From assembly GCA_017510405.1 (NCBI GenBank), contig JAFWNG010000031.1, positions 1-64,000 on the forward strand: DNA of 64,000 nucleotides. The letters are read 5' to 3'. This DNA is from Solobacterium sp. Its GTDB lineage: Bacteria; Bacillota_I; Bacilli_A; Erysipelotrichales; Erysipelotrichaceae. A model generated the notes under the pieces. It did not search any database and had not been told where the DNA came from. It was given only the letters and a program-made list of their open reading frames with translations. Below are positions 42,420 to 51,731 of the stretch, in pieces (position 1 is the first letter of the stretch; each line of letters starts with the position of its first letter). A program made the translations under genes and the position numbers.

Positions 42420-44299
42420 TTCGCACATTCGAAGACTTTGAAAGCAGAACAGGCGCTCTTACTGCTACGCTGAGCGATAAGCTGAAAGGCGCAGACAGCA
42501 AGCGTCACATCGTTCTGTGCGGCGGTACAGGATGTCTGAGTTCCCATTCCGATGAGATCAAGGCACGCTTTGAGGAAGTGCTGAAAGAAAAGGGCGCGGA
42601 TGACCGTGCTACTGTCAATATCGTCGGATGCTTCGGCTTCTGTTCGCAGGGACCGTTCGTCAAGATCTATCCGGAAGATACACTGTATCGTCTGGTCAAG
42701 ATCACAGACGTTGAGGAGATCGTTGAATCCGATATCCTGAACGACACAGTCGTTGAACGTCTGCTCTATGTTGATCCGGTCACAAAGGAAAAGGTCTCCA
42801 AGCAGGACGACATCAACTTCTATAAGAAGCAGCGCCGTGTAGCTCTGTACGGCTGCGGCGTCATCAATCCGGAAGACATCAACGAAGCGCTCGGCATGGG
42901 CGGCTTCCAGGGCCTCAAGAGAGCTCTGACAATGACTCAGCAGGAAGTCATCGACGAAGTGCTGAAGTCCGGACTCCGCGGACGCGGAGGCGGCGGTTTC
43001 CCGACCGGACGCAAATGGCAGTTTGCCTACAACGTTGAAGCAGACCAGAAGTATGTTGTCTGCAACGGTGACGAAGGCGACCCGGGTGCGTTCATGGACC
43101 GTTCCATTCTCGAAGGAAACCCGCTGGCAGTCATCGAAGGCATGGTCATTGCCGGTTATGCTTACGGTGCTTCCGAAGGCTACTTCTATGTACGTGCGGA
43201 ATATCCGATCGCAGTCAACCGTCTGCGCAAGGCGATCAAGCAGGCTGAAGAGATCGGTCTTCTGGGCGACAACATCCTCGGTACAGATTTCAGCTTCCGC
43301 TGCCATCTGCGTTTAGGTGCAGGCGCATTCGTCTGCGGTGAGGAAACAGCTCTTCTGAACTCGATCGAAGGCAAGCGCGGCATGCCGCGTCCGAGACCGC
43401 CGTTCCCGGCAGTCAAGGGTCTGTGGGGCAAGCCGACCTGCGTCAACAACGTTGAGACACTGGCATGCGTTCCGTACATCCTCCGCAACGGATGGGAAGA
43501 ATTCGCTAAAGTCGGTACAGAACGTTCCAAGGGAACAAAAGTATTCGCGCTCGGCGGCAAAGTCAACAACGTCGGTCTCGTAGAAGTACCGATGGGAACA
43601 ACGCTCCGCGAACTGATCTATGACATCGGCGGCGGCATCCCGAACGGCAAGAAGTTCAAGGCGATCCAGACCGGCGGTCCGTCCGGCGGCTGTCTGACAG
43701 AAGAATTCCTGGATGAACCGATCGACTTCGACAACCTCGTATCCAAGGGATCCATGATGGGTTCCGGCGGCGCGATCGTTATGGACGAAGACAACTGTAT
43801 GGTAGACGTCGCGAAGTTCTATATGGAATTCATCTGCGACGAATCCTGCGGCAAGTGCACGCCGTGCCGTATCGGTACAAAGAGAATGCTTGAGATCCTG
43901 ACAAAGATCACAGAAGGCAAGGGAACGATGGAAGACCTGGATGAACTCGAAGAACTCAGTCAGACCGTCAAGTCCAACTCCCTCTGCGCACTTGGCCAGA
44001 CAGCATCCAACCCGATCGATTCCACGATCAAGCATTTCCGCGACGAATACATCGCTCATATCGTCGACAAGAAGTGCCCGGCTCATGTATGTAAGAAGCT
44101 CATGTCTTACCACATCGATCCGGATAAGTGCATCGGCTGCGGTATGTGTGCAAGATCCTGCCCGACCAGCTGCATTACCCGGACAGACTACATTGCTCCG
44201 AAGCATAAGCTTGCGTCTATGAGCATTGATACCGCGAAGTGCATTAAGTGCGGCTCCTGTATCTCGACATGTAAGTTCGGAGCTATTTCGAAGATCTAA
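42416..44299 (+). CDS. hydB: [FeFe]-hydrogenase subunit, NuoF-like flavoprotein (HydB)
   Basis: 627 residues. An N-terminal thioredoxin-like ferredoxin domain (~30-120, CGGTGCLSS, CFGFCSQGPF), the NuoF FMN/NADH site (RGRGGGGFPTGRKWQF and CNGDEGDPGAFMDR), a [4Fe-4S] cluster (ESCGKCTPCRIGT) and two C-terminal 4Fe-4S ferredoxin clusters (CIGCGMCARSCP, CIKCGSCISTC). It is the NADH- and flavin-binding subunit of HydABC; bifurcation between ferredoxin and NAD is expected by family. Spaced 14 bases from hydA. Confidence 0.95.
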   Translation: MIRTFEDFESRTGALTATLSDKLKGADSKRHIVLCGGTGCLSSHSDEIKARFEEVLKEKGADDRATVNIVGCFGFCSQGPFVKIYPEDTLYRLVKITDVEEIVESDILNDTVVERLLYVDPVTKEKVSKQDDINFYKKQRRVALYGCGVINPEDINEALGMGGFQGLKRALTMTQQEVIDEVLKSGLRGRGGGGFPTGRKWQFAYNVEADQKYVVCNGDEGDPGAFMDRSILEGNPLAVIEGMVIAGYAYGASEGYFYVRAEYPIAVNRLRKAIKQAEEIGLLGDNILGTDFSFRCHLRLGAGAFVCGEETALLNSIEGKRGMPRPRPPFPAVKGLWGKPTCVNNVETLACVPYILRNGWEEFAKVGTERSKGTKVFALGGKVNNVGLVEVPMGTTLRELIYDIGGGIPNGKKFKAIQTGGPSGGCLTEEFLDEPIDFDNLVSKGSMMGSGGAIVMDEDNCMVDVAKFYMEFICDESCGKCTPCRIGTKRMLEILTKITEGKGTMEDLDELEELSQTVKSNSLCALGQTASNPIDSTIKHFRDEYIAHIVDKKCPAHVCKKLMSYHIDPDKCIGCGMCARSCPTSCITRTDYIAPKHKLASMSIDTAKCIKCGSCISTCKFGAISKI

Positions 44300-44313
44300 G
44301 AGGAGGACCGTTC

Positions 44314-46083
44314 ATGTCTTTAGTTAACATTAAAATTGAGGGCGTTCCGTATCAGGTAGAGAGCGGACTGACGATCCTCGAAGCCGCAAAAGCGTGCGGA
44401 TATGAAATTCCTTCCCTGTGCACATTCAACCACGGGGAATGCAACCAGGGTTCCTGCCGTGTATGTCTCGTTGAAGCTACCGGCGCAAGAGGCCTCGTTG
44501 CCAGCTGTGTTTATCCGGTCAATGAAGGAATGGAGATCCGCATCTCCTCTCCGAAAGCGATCGAAGCCAGAAGAAGAAGCGTTGAACTGCTTCTTTCCAA
44601 CCACAACAAGAACTGCCAGCAGTGCGATAAGAACGGCAAGTGCGAACTGCTCCATGTCGCTACACTGACAGGCGCCCGCGAAGGCGCATTCGAAGGCGTT
44701 CATTCCCAGACATATATCGATGAACTCGCTCCGGGTCTTGTCCGCGACACATCCAAGTGCATCCTGTGCGGAAGATGTATCGCCCGCTGCTCGAATGCTC
44801 ACGGCCTCGGCATCCTCGGTTTCGAGAACAGAGGTTTCCGTACATTCGTATCTCCGGCTCAGAACAGAAGTTTCGCCAACTCTCCGTGCATTCAGTGCGG
44901 TCAGTGCGTCAACGTATGTCCGACCGGCGCTCTGATGGAGCACAGCGAAATTTACAAAGTTGACAAGGCACTCGCCGAAGGCAAACATGTTGTCGTACAG
45001 GCAGCTCCGGCTGTCCGTGCAGCACTGGGTGAAGAATTCGGTTATCCGATCGGCACACCGGTCACCGGCAAGATGATTGCTGCAATACGTAGACTGGGAT
45101 TCGAAAAAGTCTATGATGTCAACTTCGGTGCCGACCTGACGATCATGGAAGAAGGCACAGAACTTCTCCACCGTCTGACAGAAGGCGGCGTTCTGCCGAT
45201 GATCACATCCTGCTCTCCGGGCTGGATCAACTACGCAGAATACAACTACGGCGATCTGCTCGACCACCTTTCCAGCTGCAAGTCCCCGCACCAGATGCAG
45301 GGCGCAGTCATCAAGTCCTACTGGGCTGAGCAGCACGGATATGATCCGAAGGATGTCTTCGTAGTATCCGTCATGCCGTGTGTTGCCAAGAAGTTCGAAC
45401 GTCAGAGAGAGCAGATGAATGTCAACGGCATCGATGATGTCGACGCTGTCATCACAACACGTGAACTGGCAAAGATGATCAAGAGAAGCGGTATCATCTT
45501 CAACCGTCTGCCGGATGAAGACTGGGATCAGGACATCATGGGCGACTACACCGGTGCAGCTGTTATCTTCGGCGTAACCGGCGGCGTCATGGAAGCTGCT
45601 CTCCGTACCGTTTACTACAAGCTGACAGGAAACGAATACGGCAAGATCGTATTTGAAGAAGTCAGAGGTCACGATGCAGGCATCCGTGAAGCGACGATCG
45701 ACATTAACGGCACAGCTGTCAGCGTAGCGATCGCTTCCGGTATGAAGTCCGCTAAGATCCTGCTGGATGAGATCCGTGAAGGCAAGTCCAAATATCAGTT
45801 CATTGAGATCATGGGCTGCCCGGGCGGATGCATCAACGGCGGCGGCCAGCCGTATGTCAAGCCGGTATTCCTGCCGAATGAACCGGACAACATCCTGGAT
45901 ATCTACAAGGAAAAGAGAGCGAAGGCTCTGTACAGTGAGGACGAGCGTCAGGTCATCCGTCAGTCCCACAACAACAAGCAGATCCAGGAACTGTATGAAA
46001 TGTTCCTCGGTGAGCCGAACTCCCACAAGGCACATGAACTTCTGCATACGACCTATGCAGCAAGAGAAGGCTTCAACGACTGA
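44314..46083 (+). CDS. hydA: [FeFe]-hydrogenase catalytic subunit (HydA), bifurcating type
   Basis: 589 residues. N-terminal [2Fe-2S] domain, His-containing [4Fe-4S] motif (CQQCDKNGKC), two 4Fe-4S ferredoxin clusters (CILCGRC...CS, CIQCGQCVNVCP) and the H-cluster signatures: TSCSPGW (P1, Cys300), MPCVAKKFE (P2, Cys356) and EIMGCPGGCINGGGQP (P3, Cys502 and 506). All H-cluster residues are present, so an active enzyme is expected. Final subunit of hydCBA; a terminator follows. It oxidises or evolves H2 with bifurcation to NAD and ferredoxin. Confidence 0.96.
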   Translation: MSLVNIKIEGVPYQVESGLTILEAAKACGYEIPSLCTFNHGECNQGSCRVCLVEATGARGLVASCVYPVNEGMEIRISSPKAIEARRRSVELLLSNHNKNCQQCDKNGKCELLHVATLTGAREGAFEGVHSQTYIDELAPGLVRDTSKCILCGRCIARCSNAHGLGILGFENRGFRTFVSPAQNRSFANSPCIQCGQCVNVCPTGALMEHSEIYKVDKALAEGKHVVVQAAPAVRAALGEEFGYPIGTPVTGKMIAAIRRLGFEKVYDVNFGADLTIMEEGTELLHRLTEGGVLPMITSCSPGWINYAEYNYGDLLDHLSSCKSPHQMQGAVIKSYWAEQHGYDPKDVFVVSVMPCVAKKFERQREQMNVNGIDDVDAVITTRELAKMIKRSGIIFNRLPDEDWDQDIMGDYTGAAVIFGVTGGVMEAALRTVYYKLTGNEYGKIVFEEVRGHDAGIREATIDINGTAVSVAIASGMKSAKILLDEIREGKSKYQFIEIMGCPGGCINGGGQPYVKPVFLPNEPDNILDIYKEKRAKALYSEDERQVIRQSHNNKQIQELYEMFLGEPNSHKAHELLHTTYAAREGFND

Positions 46084-46108
46084 TCATCGTAAACGAAAGA
46101 TCTGAAAG

Positions 46109-46144
46109 AGCGGCAGTTCCAATGCAGAACTGCTGCTTTTTTCG
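46109..46144 (+). terminator. Terminator of hydCBA
   Basis: AGCGGCAGTTC (46109-46119) pairs with GAACTGCTGCT (46127-46137, one G-U), followed by TTTTTT. Confidence 0.88.
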
Positions 46145-46171
46145 TACAATGAAGAGAAAAGGAGGCCGGAT

Positions 46172-47332
46172 ATGAAAACAGCTGTGATCGGTGTCGGAAA
46201 CATGGGCGGCAGATACGCGGTGATGCTGCAGGAAGGAATGATCGAAGGAATGAAACTTGCCGCAGTAACGCGTCTGCGGGAGAAACAGAAAGAGATGCTG
46301 GCGCCGTCTCTGGAAAAGGGGCTGCCGGTATATGAGAGTGCCGACGCGCTGTTTGAGGCGGTGGAGGCAGGCAAGCTTGCGCTGGACGCAGTCATTATCG
46401 CTACACCCCATTATTCGCATTCTTCGATCGCCGTGCGCGCGTTCCGCAGCGGGCTGAATGTGATCAGTGATAAACCGGCCGGCGTATATACGCGGCAGGC
46501 GAGGGAAATGGCAGAGGCGGCAGACCGGAGCGGCTGTGTGTTCGGAATGATCTTCAACCAGCGGACACTGCCGCAGTATATCTTCCTGCATGATCTTGTA
46601 CAGAGCGGGCGGTACGGCGCTCTGAAGCGGGTGAACTGGGTGGTGACGGACTGGTACCGTACCAACAGCTACTACGCATCCGGTTCGTGGCGCGCCACCT
46701 GGAAAGGCGAAGGCGGCGGTGTTCTGCTGAACCAGTGCCCGCATAACCTGGATCTTCTGCAGTGGATCTGCGGCATGCCTGCGTCCATACAGGCGTTCTG
46801 CCGAGAGGGACAGTTTCATCCGATCGAGACTGAAGACGACGCAGTACTGTACATGGAATGGGAAAACGGCGCGTCCGGAACATTTATTACCTCCACCGGC
46901 GAAGCACCTGGCGTCAACCGTCTTGAGATCTCACTGGAAGAAGCGCTGATCATCTGTGAAAACGGCGAAGTCCGCATCGGCGAACTGGAACCGGAACTCG
47001 GCTGTAAAGAGGCAGAGTACCGGAAAAATGCCGTGAACCCGTTCCGCCGCATCAACGGCACATGGAAAACAATGAAGTTTGATAAGCCGGACAATCCGTA
47101 CCGCATCGTCCTGCAGGCATTTGCGGATGAAATACGCGGCAGCGGCACATGCGTCGCGGACGGAAGAGAGGGAAGAAAGAGCCTGATGATCTCCAATGCG
47201 GCATATTATTCTTCCTGGAAGGAAAAGAAAGTCGTTCTCCCGGAACCCGGCAGTGATGCCGAACGCCTCTTTGAAGCGGAATATGAAGCACTGCTGAACG
47301 AAAAGATACAGGCGGCGGAGGCGGGAAAATAA
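46172..47332 (+). CDS. Gfo/Idh/MocA-family oxidoreductase (1)
   Basis: 386 residues. Rossmann motif AVIGVGNMGGRYAVML, the EKP-like triad in SDKPAGVYTRQAREM, and the C-terminal substrate-binding domain with the HNLDLLQWICG block typical of the family. Substrate not identified. It overlaps the next, related gene by one base (TAATG), and together they may act on one sugar or inositol-type substrate. Start behind AAGGAGG. Confidence 0.9.
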   Translation: MKTAVIGVGNMGGRYAVMLQEGMIEGMKLAAVTRLREKQKEMLAPSLEKGLPVYESADALFEAVEAGKLALDAVIIATPHYSHSSIAVRAFRSGLNVISDKPAGVYTRQAREMAEAADRSGCVFGMIFNQRTLPQYIFLHDLVQSGRYGALKRVNWVVTDWYRTNSYYASGSWRATWKGEGGGVLLNQCPHNLDLLQWICGMPASIQAFCREGQFHPIETEDDAVLYMEWENGASGTFITSTGEAPGVNRLEISLEEALIICENGEVRIGELEPELGCKEAEYRKNAVNPFRRINGTWKTMKFDKPDNPYRIVLQAFADEIRGSGTCVADGREGRKSLMISNAAYYSSWKEKKVVLPEPGSDAERLFEAEYEALLNEKIQAAEAGK

Positions 47333-48420
47333 TGGATAGGATCCGCTTCGGGATCATCGGTTCGGGATGGCGTTCCCTGTACTATGTCCGCGCTGCTCTG
47401 GCGTCAGCGGACAGGTTCGAGCTGTGCGGAATGGTATGCCGGCGAAAAGAAAAAGCCGCTGTGATCGCGGCGGAATACGGGATCCCGGTCTTTACCGATC
47501 CGCAGGATCTGCTGAAGGCATCTCCGATGTTTGTTGTGGTCGCTGTCGATAAGGCGCATGTTCTGGAAGTCAGTATCGAATGGCTGCGGAAAGGCATTGC
47601 GGTACTGGCGGAAACGCCCGCTGCGGCGGATATTGCTTCGCTGCGTCTTCTGCGCGAAACGATACAGTCCGGGAAAAAACTCGTTACGGCGGAACAGTAC
47701 CGGCTGTTTCCGGAAAACAGAGCGCGTCTGAAACTGATCGGGAGCGGACGGATCGGCGAACCGTCGTTTCTTTACCTTTCACTTGCGCATGAATATCATG
47801 CGGCGTCCCTGATGCGGGCATTCCTGCAAATTTCCCCGGAAATACCGTTCTCTGTAAAGGCATATAGCGGTATGTTCGACACTGTTGAGACCCTCACCAG
47901 AACAGAGCGGTTCACGGACGGAAGGACTGCTTTGAAGAAGAGAACGTGCGCGGTCATTGCCTACGCAGACGGGAAAACATGTCTGTATGACTTTGATTCG
48001 GAACAGTACCGTTCGCCCATCCGCAGCAGTCACTGGAAACTGCAGGGGACGCGCGGCGAGATCTTTGACGATACTGTTCTGTGGCTCGATCAGAACAACT
48101 GCCCGCAGCGGGCAGAGATCCTCACCCGTACGCGCACCATATATACCGGCAGCGCAAATCCGAATCTGATGCAGTATGAAACAATCGATGAAATATCCTT
48201 TGAAAATGAGATCCTGTACACGCCGGACGCGGACCTGCGGGGACTGGCACAGGATGAAACAGCCGTGGCGGAGATCCTGACACGAATGTATGCGTATGCG
48301 GCAGGAGAAGGGAAAGCACCGTACGCACCGGAAGAATCCATACAGGATGCTCTTCTTGCCGTCATGATGCGGGAAGCGGCAGAGACCGGGAAAGAGCAGC
48401 GCTCCGAAGATTATTTCTGA
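47332..48420 (+). CDS. Gfo/Idh/MocA-family oxidoreductase (2)
   Basis: 362 residues. Rossmann motif FGIIGSGWRSLYYVRAAL, with the EKP motif replaced by AETPAAADIASL, an unusual change for the catalytic lysine. Its C-terminal domain is less conserved. It may be a partner of gene 1 or a non-catalytic paralogue. A terminator-like hairpin follows at 48429. Confidence 0.85.
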   Translation: MDRIRFGIIGSGWRSLYYVRAALASADRFELCGMVCRRKEKAAVIAAEYGIPVFTDPQDLLKASPMFVVVAVDKAHVLEVSIEWLRKGIAVLAETPAAADIASLRLLRETIQSGKKLVTAEQYRLFPENRARLKLIGSGRIGEPSFLYLSLAHEYHAASLMRAFLQISPEIPFSVKAYSGMFDTVETLTRTERFTDGRTALKKRTCAVIAYADGKTCLYDFDSEQYRSPIRSSHWKLQGTRGEIFDDTVLWLDQNNCPQRAEILTRTRTIYTGSANPNLMQYETIDEISFENEILYTPDADLRGLAQDETAVAEILTRMYAYAAGEGKAPYAPEESIQDALLAVMMREAAETGKEQRSEDYF

Positions 48421-48428
48421 TACAGAAT

Positions 48429-48455
48429 ATGCGGGGGATCCTCCGCATTTTCTTA
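48429..48455 (+). terminator. Terminator after the Gfo/Idh pair
   Basis: ATGCGGGGGA (48429-48438) with TCCTCCGCAT (48439-48448, near-self-complementary), then TTTCTT. Confidence 0.65.
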
Positions 48456-48470
48456 TGCACTGTGCCGTCA

Positions 48471-48497
48471 GAAAAGGGAATACAGATGTGTATTCCC
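48471..48497 (-). terminator. Terminator of the P1 peptidase gene
   Basis: GGGAATACA (48476-48484), GATG, TGTATTCCC (48489-48497); on the minus strand followed by TTTTCTG. Confidence 0.82.
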
Positions 48498-48521
48498 AGA
48501 ATAGATCGATAGATAGGACAG

Positions 48522-49499
48522 TTATCTGCCGGTGACGCTTCTGTTTGCGGGCAGGCCGCCGGCGTCTTCCGCATGCAGGACAGCCGAGGCGATCGCTTCG
48601 GCCATGGCGCGGGCAGCCAGGGTACCGGCTGTGTTGATATCTGCCGGAACAGAGGCGGTACTCATGGCATAGATGGTATCGCCGTCAAACTGGGTGTGCA
48701 CCAGACGGATGGCGCGGGCAAAGCCGTCGTGAGCCATGCCGGCGATCTTGGTCAGTTCCGTCTTGTCAAACTTTCCGTTTGTCAGCACAGCGCCGATCGT
48801 GGTGTTCTGGTTAAACAGGTCGATCGTTCCTCCGGCAATGCGGTAGAGCGCTTCTTCCGCATCCAGGAAACGTTTGTTTTCCCGGTCGTACATGCCGGCA
48901 AGTTTCTGATTCGTATCCGGATCGTAAATGTCGCCGGCCGCATTGACGGCAACGACTGCCGCGACCCACAGGTCACCAAGCCGATAGCCTTTAAAGCCGA
49001 TTCCGGACTTCATGCAGTATGGTGCGCCGAGTATCTTTCCGACAGTCGCACCGCATCCCGCGCCGTAGTTTCCTTCGCGGAACGGCTGCGGTTCTGCGCA
49101 TGCCTTATAGCCCAGAGCGCTGTCGGCGCGTCCGGTGCCGCTGATGAAGCCGAGATCAAACAGACACGAGGAACAGACGATCGGTACGACACCGTAGTCC
49201 GTCGGGAAACCGATGTTCTGCTCTTCCAGATATTTCATAACGCCGTCAGAAGCGGAAAGACCATAGGCACTGGATCCTGCCAGCACGACCGCGTGGACCG
49301 CATTGTTGGATGCAAGCGGATTCAGCAGGCCGTTCTCCCGGGAAGCCGGTGCGCCGCCGCGTATATCCGCACCGGTCACCGCTCCGTTACGGGCCAGGAT
49401 CACAGTGATGCCGGTACCGTATTCCGGGTACTCCGCACTGCATAGTTCAAAGCCTTCCAGTTCTTCCGGAAGAAGCGGCTTCAGTACGTCTTTGATCAT
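48522..49499 (-). CDS. P1-family (DmpA-like) peptidase / aminopeptidase
   Basis: 325 residues from the ATG at 49499; a GTG at 49502 is possible. DmpA/ArgJ-type self-processing N-terminal-nucleophile fold: GGAPASRENGLLNP, the GYGAGCGATVGK loop and the NQNTTIGAVLTNG segment containing the likely nucleophile Thr. Function: beta-peptidyl aminopeptidase or related amidase. It overlaps the thrH-like gene stop, so they form an operon. Confidence 0.82.
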   Translation of the reverse strand: MIKDVLKPLLPEELEGFELCSAEYPEYGTGITVILARNGAVTGADIRGGAPASRENGLLNPLASNNAVHAVVLAGSSAYGLSASDGVMKYLEEQNIGFPTDYGVVPIVCSSCLFDLGFISGTGRADSALGYKACAEPQPFREGNYGAGCGATVGKILGAPYCMKSGIGFKGYRLGDLWVAAVVAVNAAGDIYDPDTNQKLAGMYDRENKRFLDAEEALYRIAGGTIDLFNQNTTIGAVLTNGKFDKTELTKIAGMAHDGFARAIRLVHTQFDGDTIYAMSTASVPADINTAGTLAARAMAEAIASAVLHAEDAGGLPANRSVTGR

Positions 49500-50098
49500 C
49501 ACAGATTCTCCCGGATGGCGCTCAGAAGTTCATCATAGGTTTCGAAAGCGGGCAGCTCCGGATGAGCGGCGCGGATCGCGTCAGTCGTGCGGAACAGGAA
49601 GCCGGCTTTGGAAGCCAGGATCATATCCAGATCATTGAAGCTGTCGCCGGCTGCGATCGTATCAAAGCCGATGGACTGCAGTGCTTTCACGGTCGTCAGT
49701 TTGGAATGTTCGCAGCGCATGGTAAAGCCGGTGATCTCGCCGCTCTCCGCGACTTCCAGCGTATTGCAGAACAGCGTCGGCCAGCCGAGCTTCTTCATGA
49801 GCGGGGCGGCGAACTGTTCAAAAGTATCGCTCAGAATGAGGACCTGTGCTTCGCTGCGCAGGGTATCGAGGAATTCTTTCGCACCGGGCAGGGGATCGAT
49901 CTTCGCGATCGTATCCTGGATCTCCTTCAGACCCAGACCGTGCTCCTTCAGGATGCCCAGACGCCAGCGCATCAGTTTATCGTAATCCGGTTCATCCCGG
50001 GTCGTACGTTTCAGTTCGGGAATGCCGCTCGCTTCCGAAAAAGCAATCCAGATCTCAGGGACGACAACGCCCTCCATATCAAGGCAGACAATATTCAT
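49499..50098 (-). CDS. thrH: ThrH-type phosphoserine phosphatase / homoserine kinase-like HAD protein
   Basis: 199 residues. HAD motifs CLDMEGVVVPEIWIAF (near N-terminus), VLILSDTFEQF and AAGDSFNDLDM fit ThrH, which in Pseudomonas has phosphoserine phosphatase and phosphoserine:homoserine phosphotransferase activity. No serB is present near serCA, so this may complete serine synthesis. Start behind AGGTCTCT-like weak site, with promoter upstream. Divergent from the group-B hydrogenase. Confidence 0.88.
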   Translation of the reverse strand: MNIVCLDMEGVVVPEIWIAFSEASGIPELKRTTRDEPDYDKLMRWRLGILKEHGLGLKEIQDTIAKIDPLPGAKEFLDTLRSEAQVLILSDTFEQFAAPLMKKLGWPTLFCNTLEVAESGEITGFTMRCEHSKLTTVKALQSIGFDTIAAGDSFNDLDMILASKAGFLFRTTDAIRAAHPELPAFETYDELLSAIRENL

Positions 50099-50121
50099 GA
50101 GAGACCTCCGTTTTCTGTTTC

Positions 50122-50150
50122 ATATTATTATTCTGTCCATATAATTGCAA
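50122..50150 (-). promoter_or_regulatory. Promoter of thrH and P1 peptidase
   Basis: Minus-strand TTGCAA (50150-50145), 17-base spacer, TAATAT (50127-50122). Confidence 0.6.
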
Positions 50151-50211
50151 TGTAATCTCCATGGAAGTTTTTTTCCGGTCTGATAAAATATACTCGAAGG
50201 AGACAAATATA

Positions 50212-51678
50212 ATGATCAGAAACGATGAAGGTGCTGTTGCGCTGAAGCACCGTGTAGTAGAAGGCATTGCGCGCATGGCATGGAACGACGAGCTGACAGA
50301 GCAGAACAAGGAAGCTCTGGCATATGAGATCTCACCCGGCCCGCACGCAACATGGAGATGCTGTGTATACAAGGAAAGAGAGATCCTGCGCTGGCGTATG
50401 CGTCTTGCCTGCAATGAGGACTGCTCTCCGGTCAAACCGTCCAATAATATTATTCAGATCATTGAGCCGGCATGTGAGGAATGCCCGCTGTCCACATACG
50501 CAGTTACTGATAACTGCCGTCTGTGCCTTGGTAAGGCATGTATGAATTCCTGCCGTTTCGGCGCGATCTCGGTCGGCGATACACGGGCGAGGATCGACCC
50601 GAACAAGTGTAAGGAATGCGGCATGTGCGCTCAGGCATGTCCGTACGGCGCAATTGCCCATCTGGTGCGTCCGTGCAAGAAGCCGTGTCCGGTCGACGCG
50701 ATTTCCTACGATGAATACGGCATCTGTAAGATCGATGAAGAGAAGTGCATCCGCTGCGGCAAGTGCATCCATTCCTGCCCGTTCGGTGCGATCGATTCCA
50801 AGGTCCACGTGGTAGACGTCATCAAGGCGATCAAGGCAGGCAAACAGGTCTATGCGATGTGCGCGCCGGCGATCGAAGGCCAGTACGGCAAGGATATCAC
50901 GATGGCGTCCATTCGCGCAGCGGCGAAAAAAGCAGGCTTCACGGATATGATCGAAGTCGGTCTCGGCGGCGATATGACAGCTGCGTATGAGTCCGAGGAA
51001 TGGTATGAAGCACACCAGGAAGGCCGCAAGATGACAACATCCTGCTGCCCGGCATTCATCAACCTGCTGAAGAAGCACTTCCCGCAGATCTATCAGGACA
51101 ACATGTCATCCGTCGTTTCCCCGATGTGCGCTGTTTCCCGTCTGCTCAAGGCTCTGCATCCGGACTGCGTGACCGTCTTTATCGGACCGTGCATTGCCAA
51201 GAAGTCGGAAGCGAAAGAAATGAATATCGAAGGAAACGCAGACTACGTCCTGACATTCGGCGAGATGCGGATGCTGCTGAAGGCAAAAGGCATCAGTTTC
51301 GAACCGGTCGAGGAAACCTATCAGGAAGCTTCCAAGTTCGGCAAGGGATTTGCTTCGACAGGCGGTGTTGCGACAGCCGTTCTCAGATGTATGGAAGAAC
51401 GAGGACAGAGTACCGAAGGCATTACCCTGCATAAGTGTGCCGGCGGTAAGGAATGCGTTACGGCGATCCGTCTGCTGAAAGCCGGAAAACTGCCGGAAGA
51501 ATTCATTGAAGGCATGATGTGCGAAGGCGGCTGCGTCGGCGGACCTTCCAAGCACATCCAGGAAAACATCGTCATGCGCACCCGTGCTCAGATGATGGTA
51601 AATGCGGATGACCGCAGTATCCTTGAAAATGTGAAGAACTATCCGATGGATAAGTTCTCCATGTTCCGCGAAAAGTAA
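50212..51678 (+). CDS. Group-B [FeFe]-hydrogenase, monomeric
   Basis: 488 residues from ATG 50212 behind AAGGAGAC. N-terminal region with four-Cys groups (CNEDC; CEECPLSTYAVTDNCRLCLGKACMNSC) then two 4Fe-4S ferredoxin motifs (CKECGMCAQACP ~133-143, CIRCGKCIHSCP ~179-190). H-cluster motifs are the group-B variants: TSCCPAF (~276-282), FIGPCIAKKSE (Cys327) and MMCEGGCVGGP (Cys437, Cys441). The GGGQP ending of standard HydA is replaced by CVGGP. Group B enzymes are active but poorly understood. Monocistronic, divergent from thrH. Confidence 0.92.
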   Translation: MIRNDEGAVALKHRVVEGIARMAWNDELTEQNKEALAYEISPGPHATWRCCVYKEREILRWRMRLACNEDCSPVKPSNNIIQIIEPACEECPLSTYAVTDNCRLCLGKACMNSCRFGAISVGDTRARIDPNKCKECGMCAQACPYGAIAHLVRPCKKPCPVDAISYDEYGICKIDEEKCIRCGKCIHSCPFGAIDSKVHVVDVIKAIKAGKQVYAMCAPAIEGQYGKDITMASIRAAAKKAGFTDMIEVGLGGDMTAAYESEEWYEAHQEGRKMTTSCCPAFINLLKKHFPQIYQDNMSSVVSPMCAVSRLLKALHPDCVTVFIGPCIAKKSEAKEMNIEGNADYVLTFGEMRMLLKAKGISFEPVEETYQEASKFGKGFASTGGVATAVLRCMEERGQSTEGITLHKCAGGKECVTAIRLLKAGKLPEEFIEGMMCEGGCVGGPSKHIQENIVMRTRAQMMVNADDRSILENVKNYPMDKFSMFREK

Positions 51679-51693
51679 TATCGTTTCATAAGT

Positions 51694-51731
51694 AAAGAGG
51701 TGCCCGGCAGTTTCGCCGGACACCTCTTTTT
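51694..51731. terminator. Bidirectional terminator between hydrogenase and MATE genes
   Basis: AAAGAGGTGCCCGGC (51694-51708) pairs with GCCGGACACCTCTTT (51715-51729), T-rich on both strands. Confidence 0.85.

Noticed and set aside
44320-46047. Long antisense open frame opposite hydA
   Set aside because: It mirrors hydA codon by codon; the H-cluster motifs settle the plus strand.
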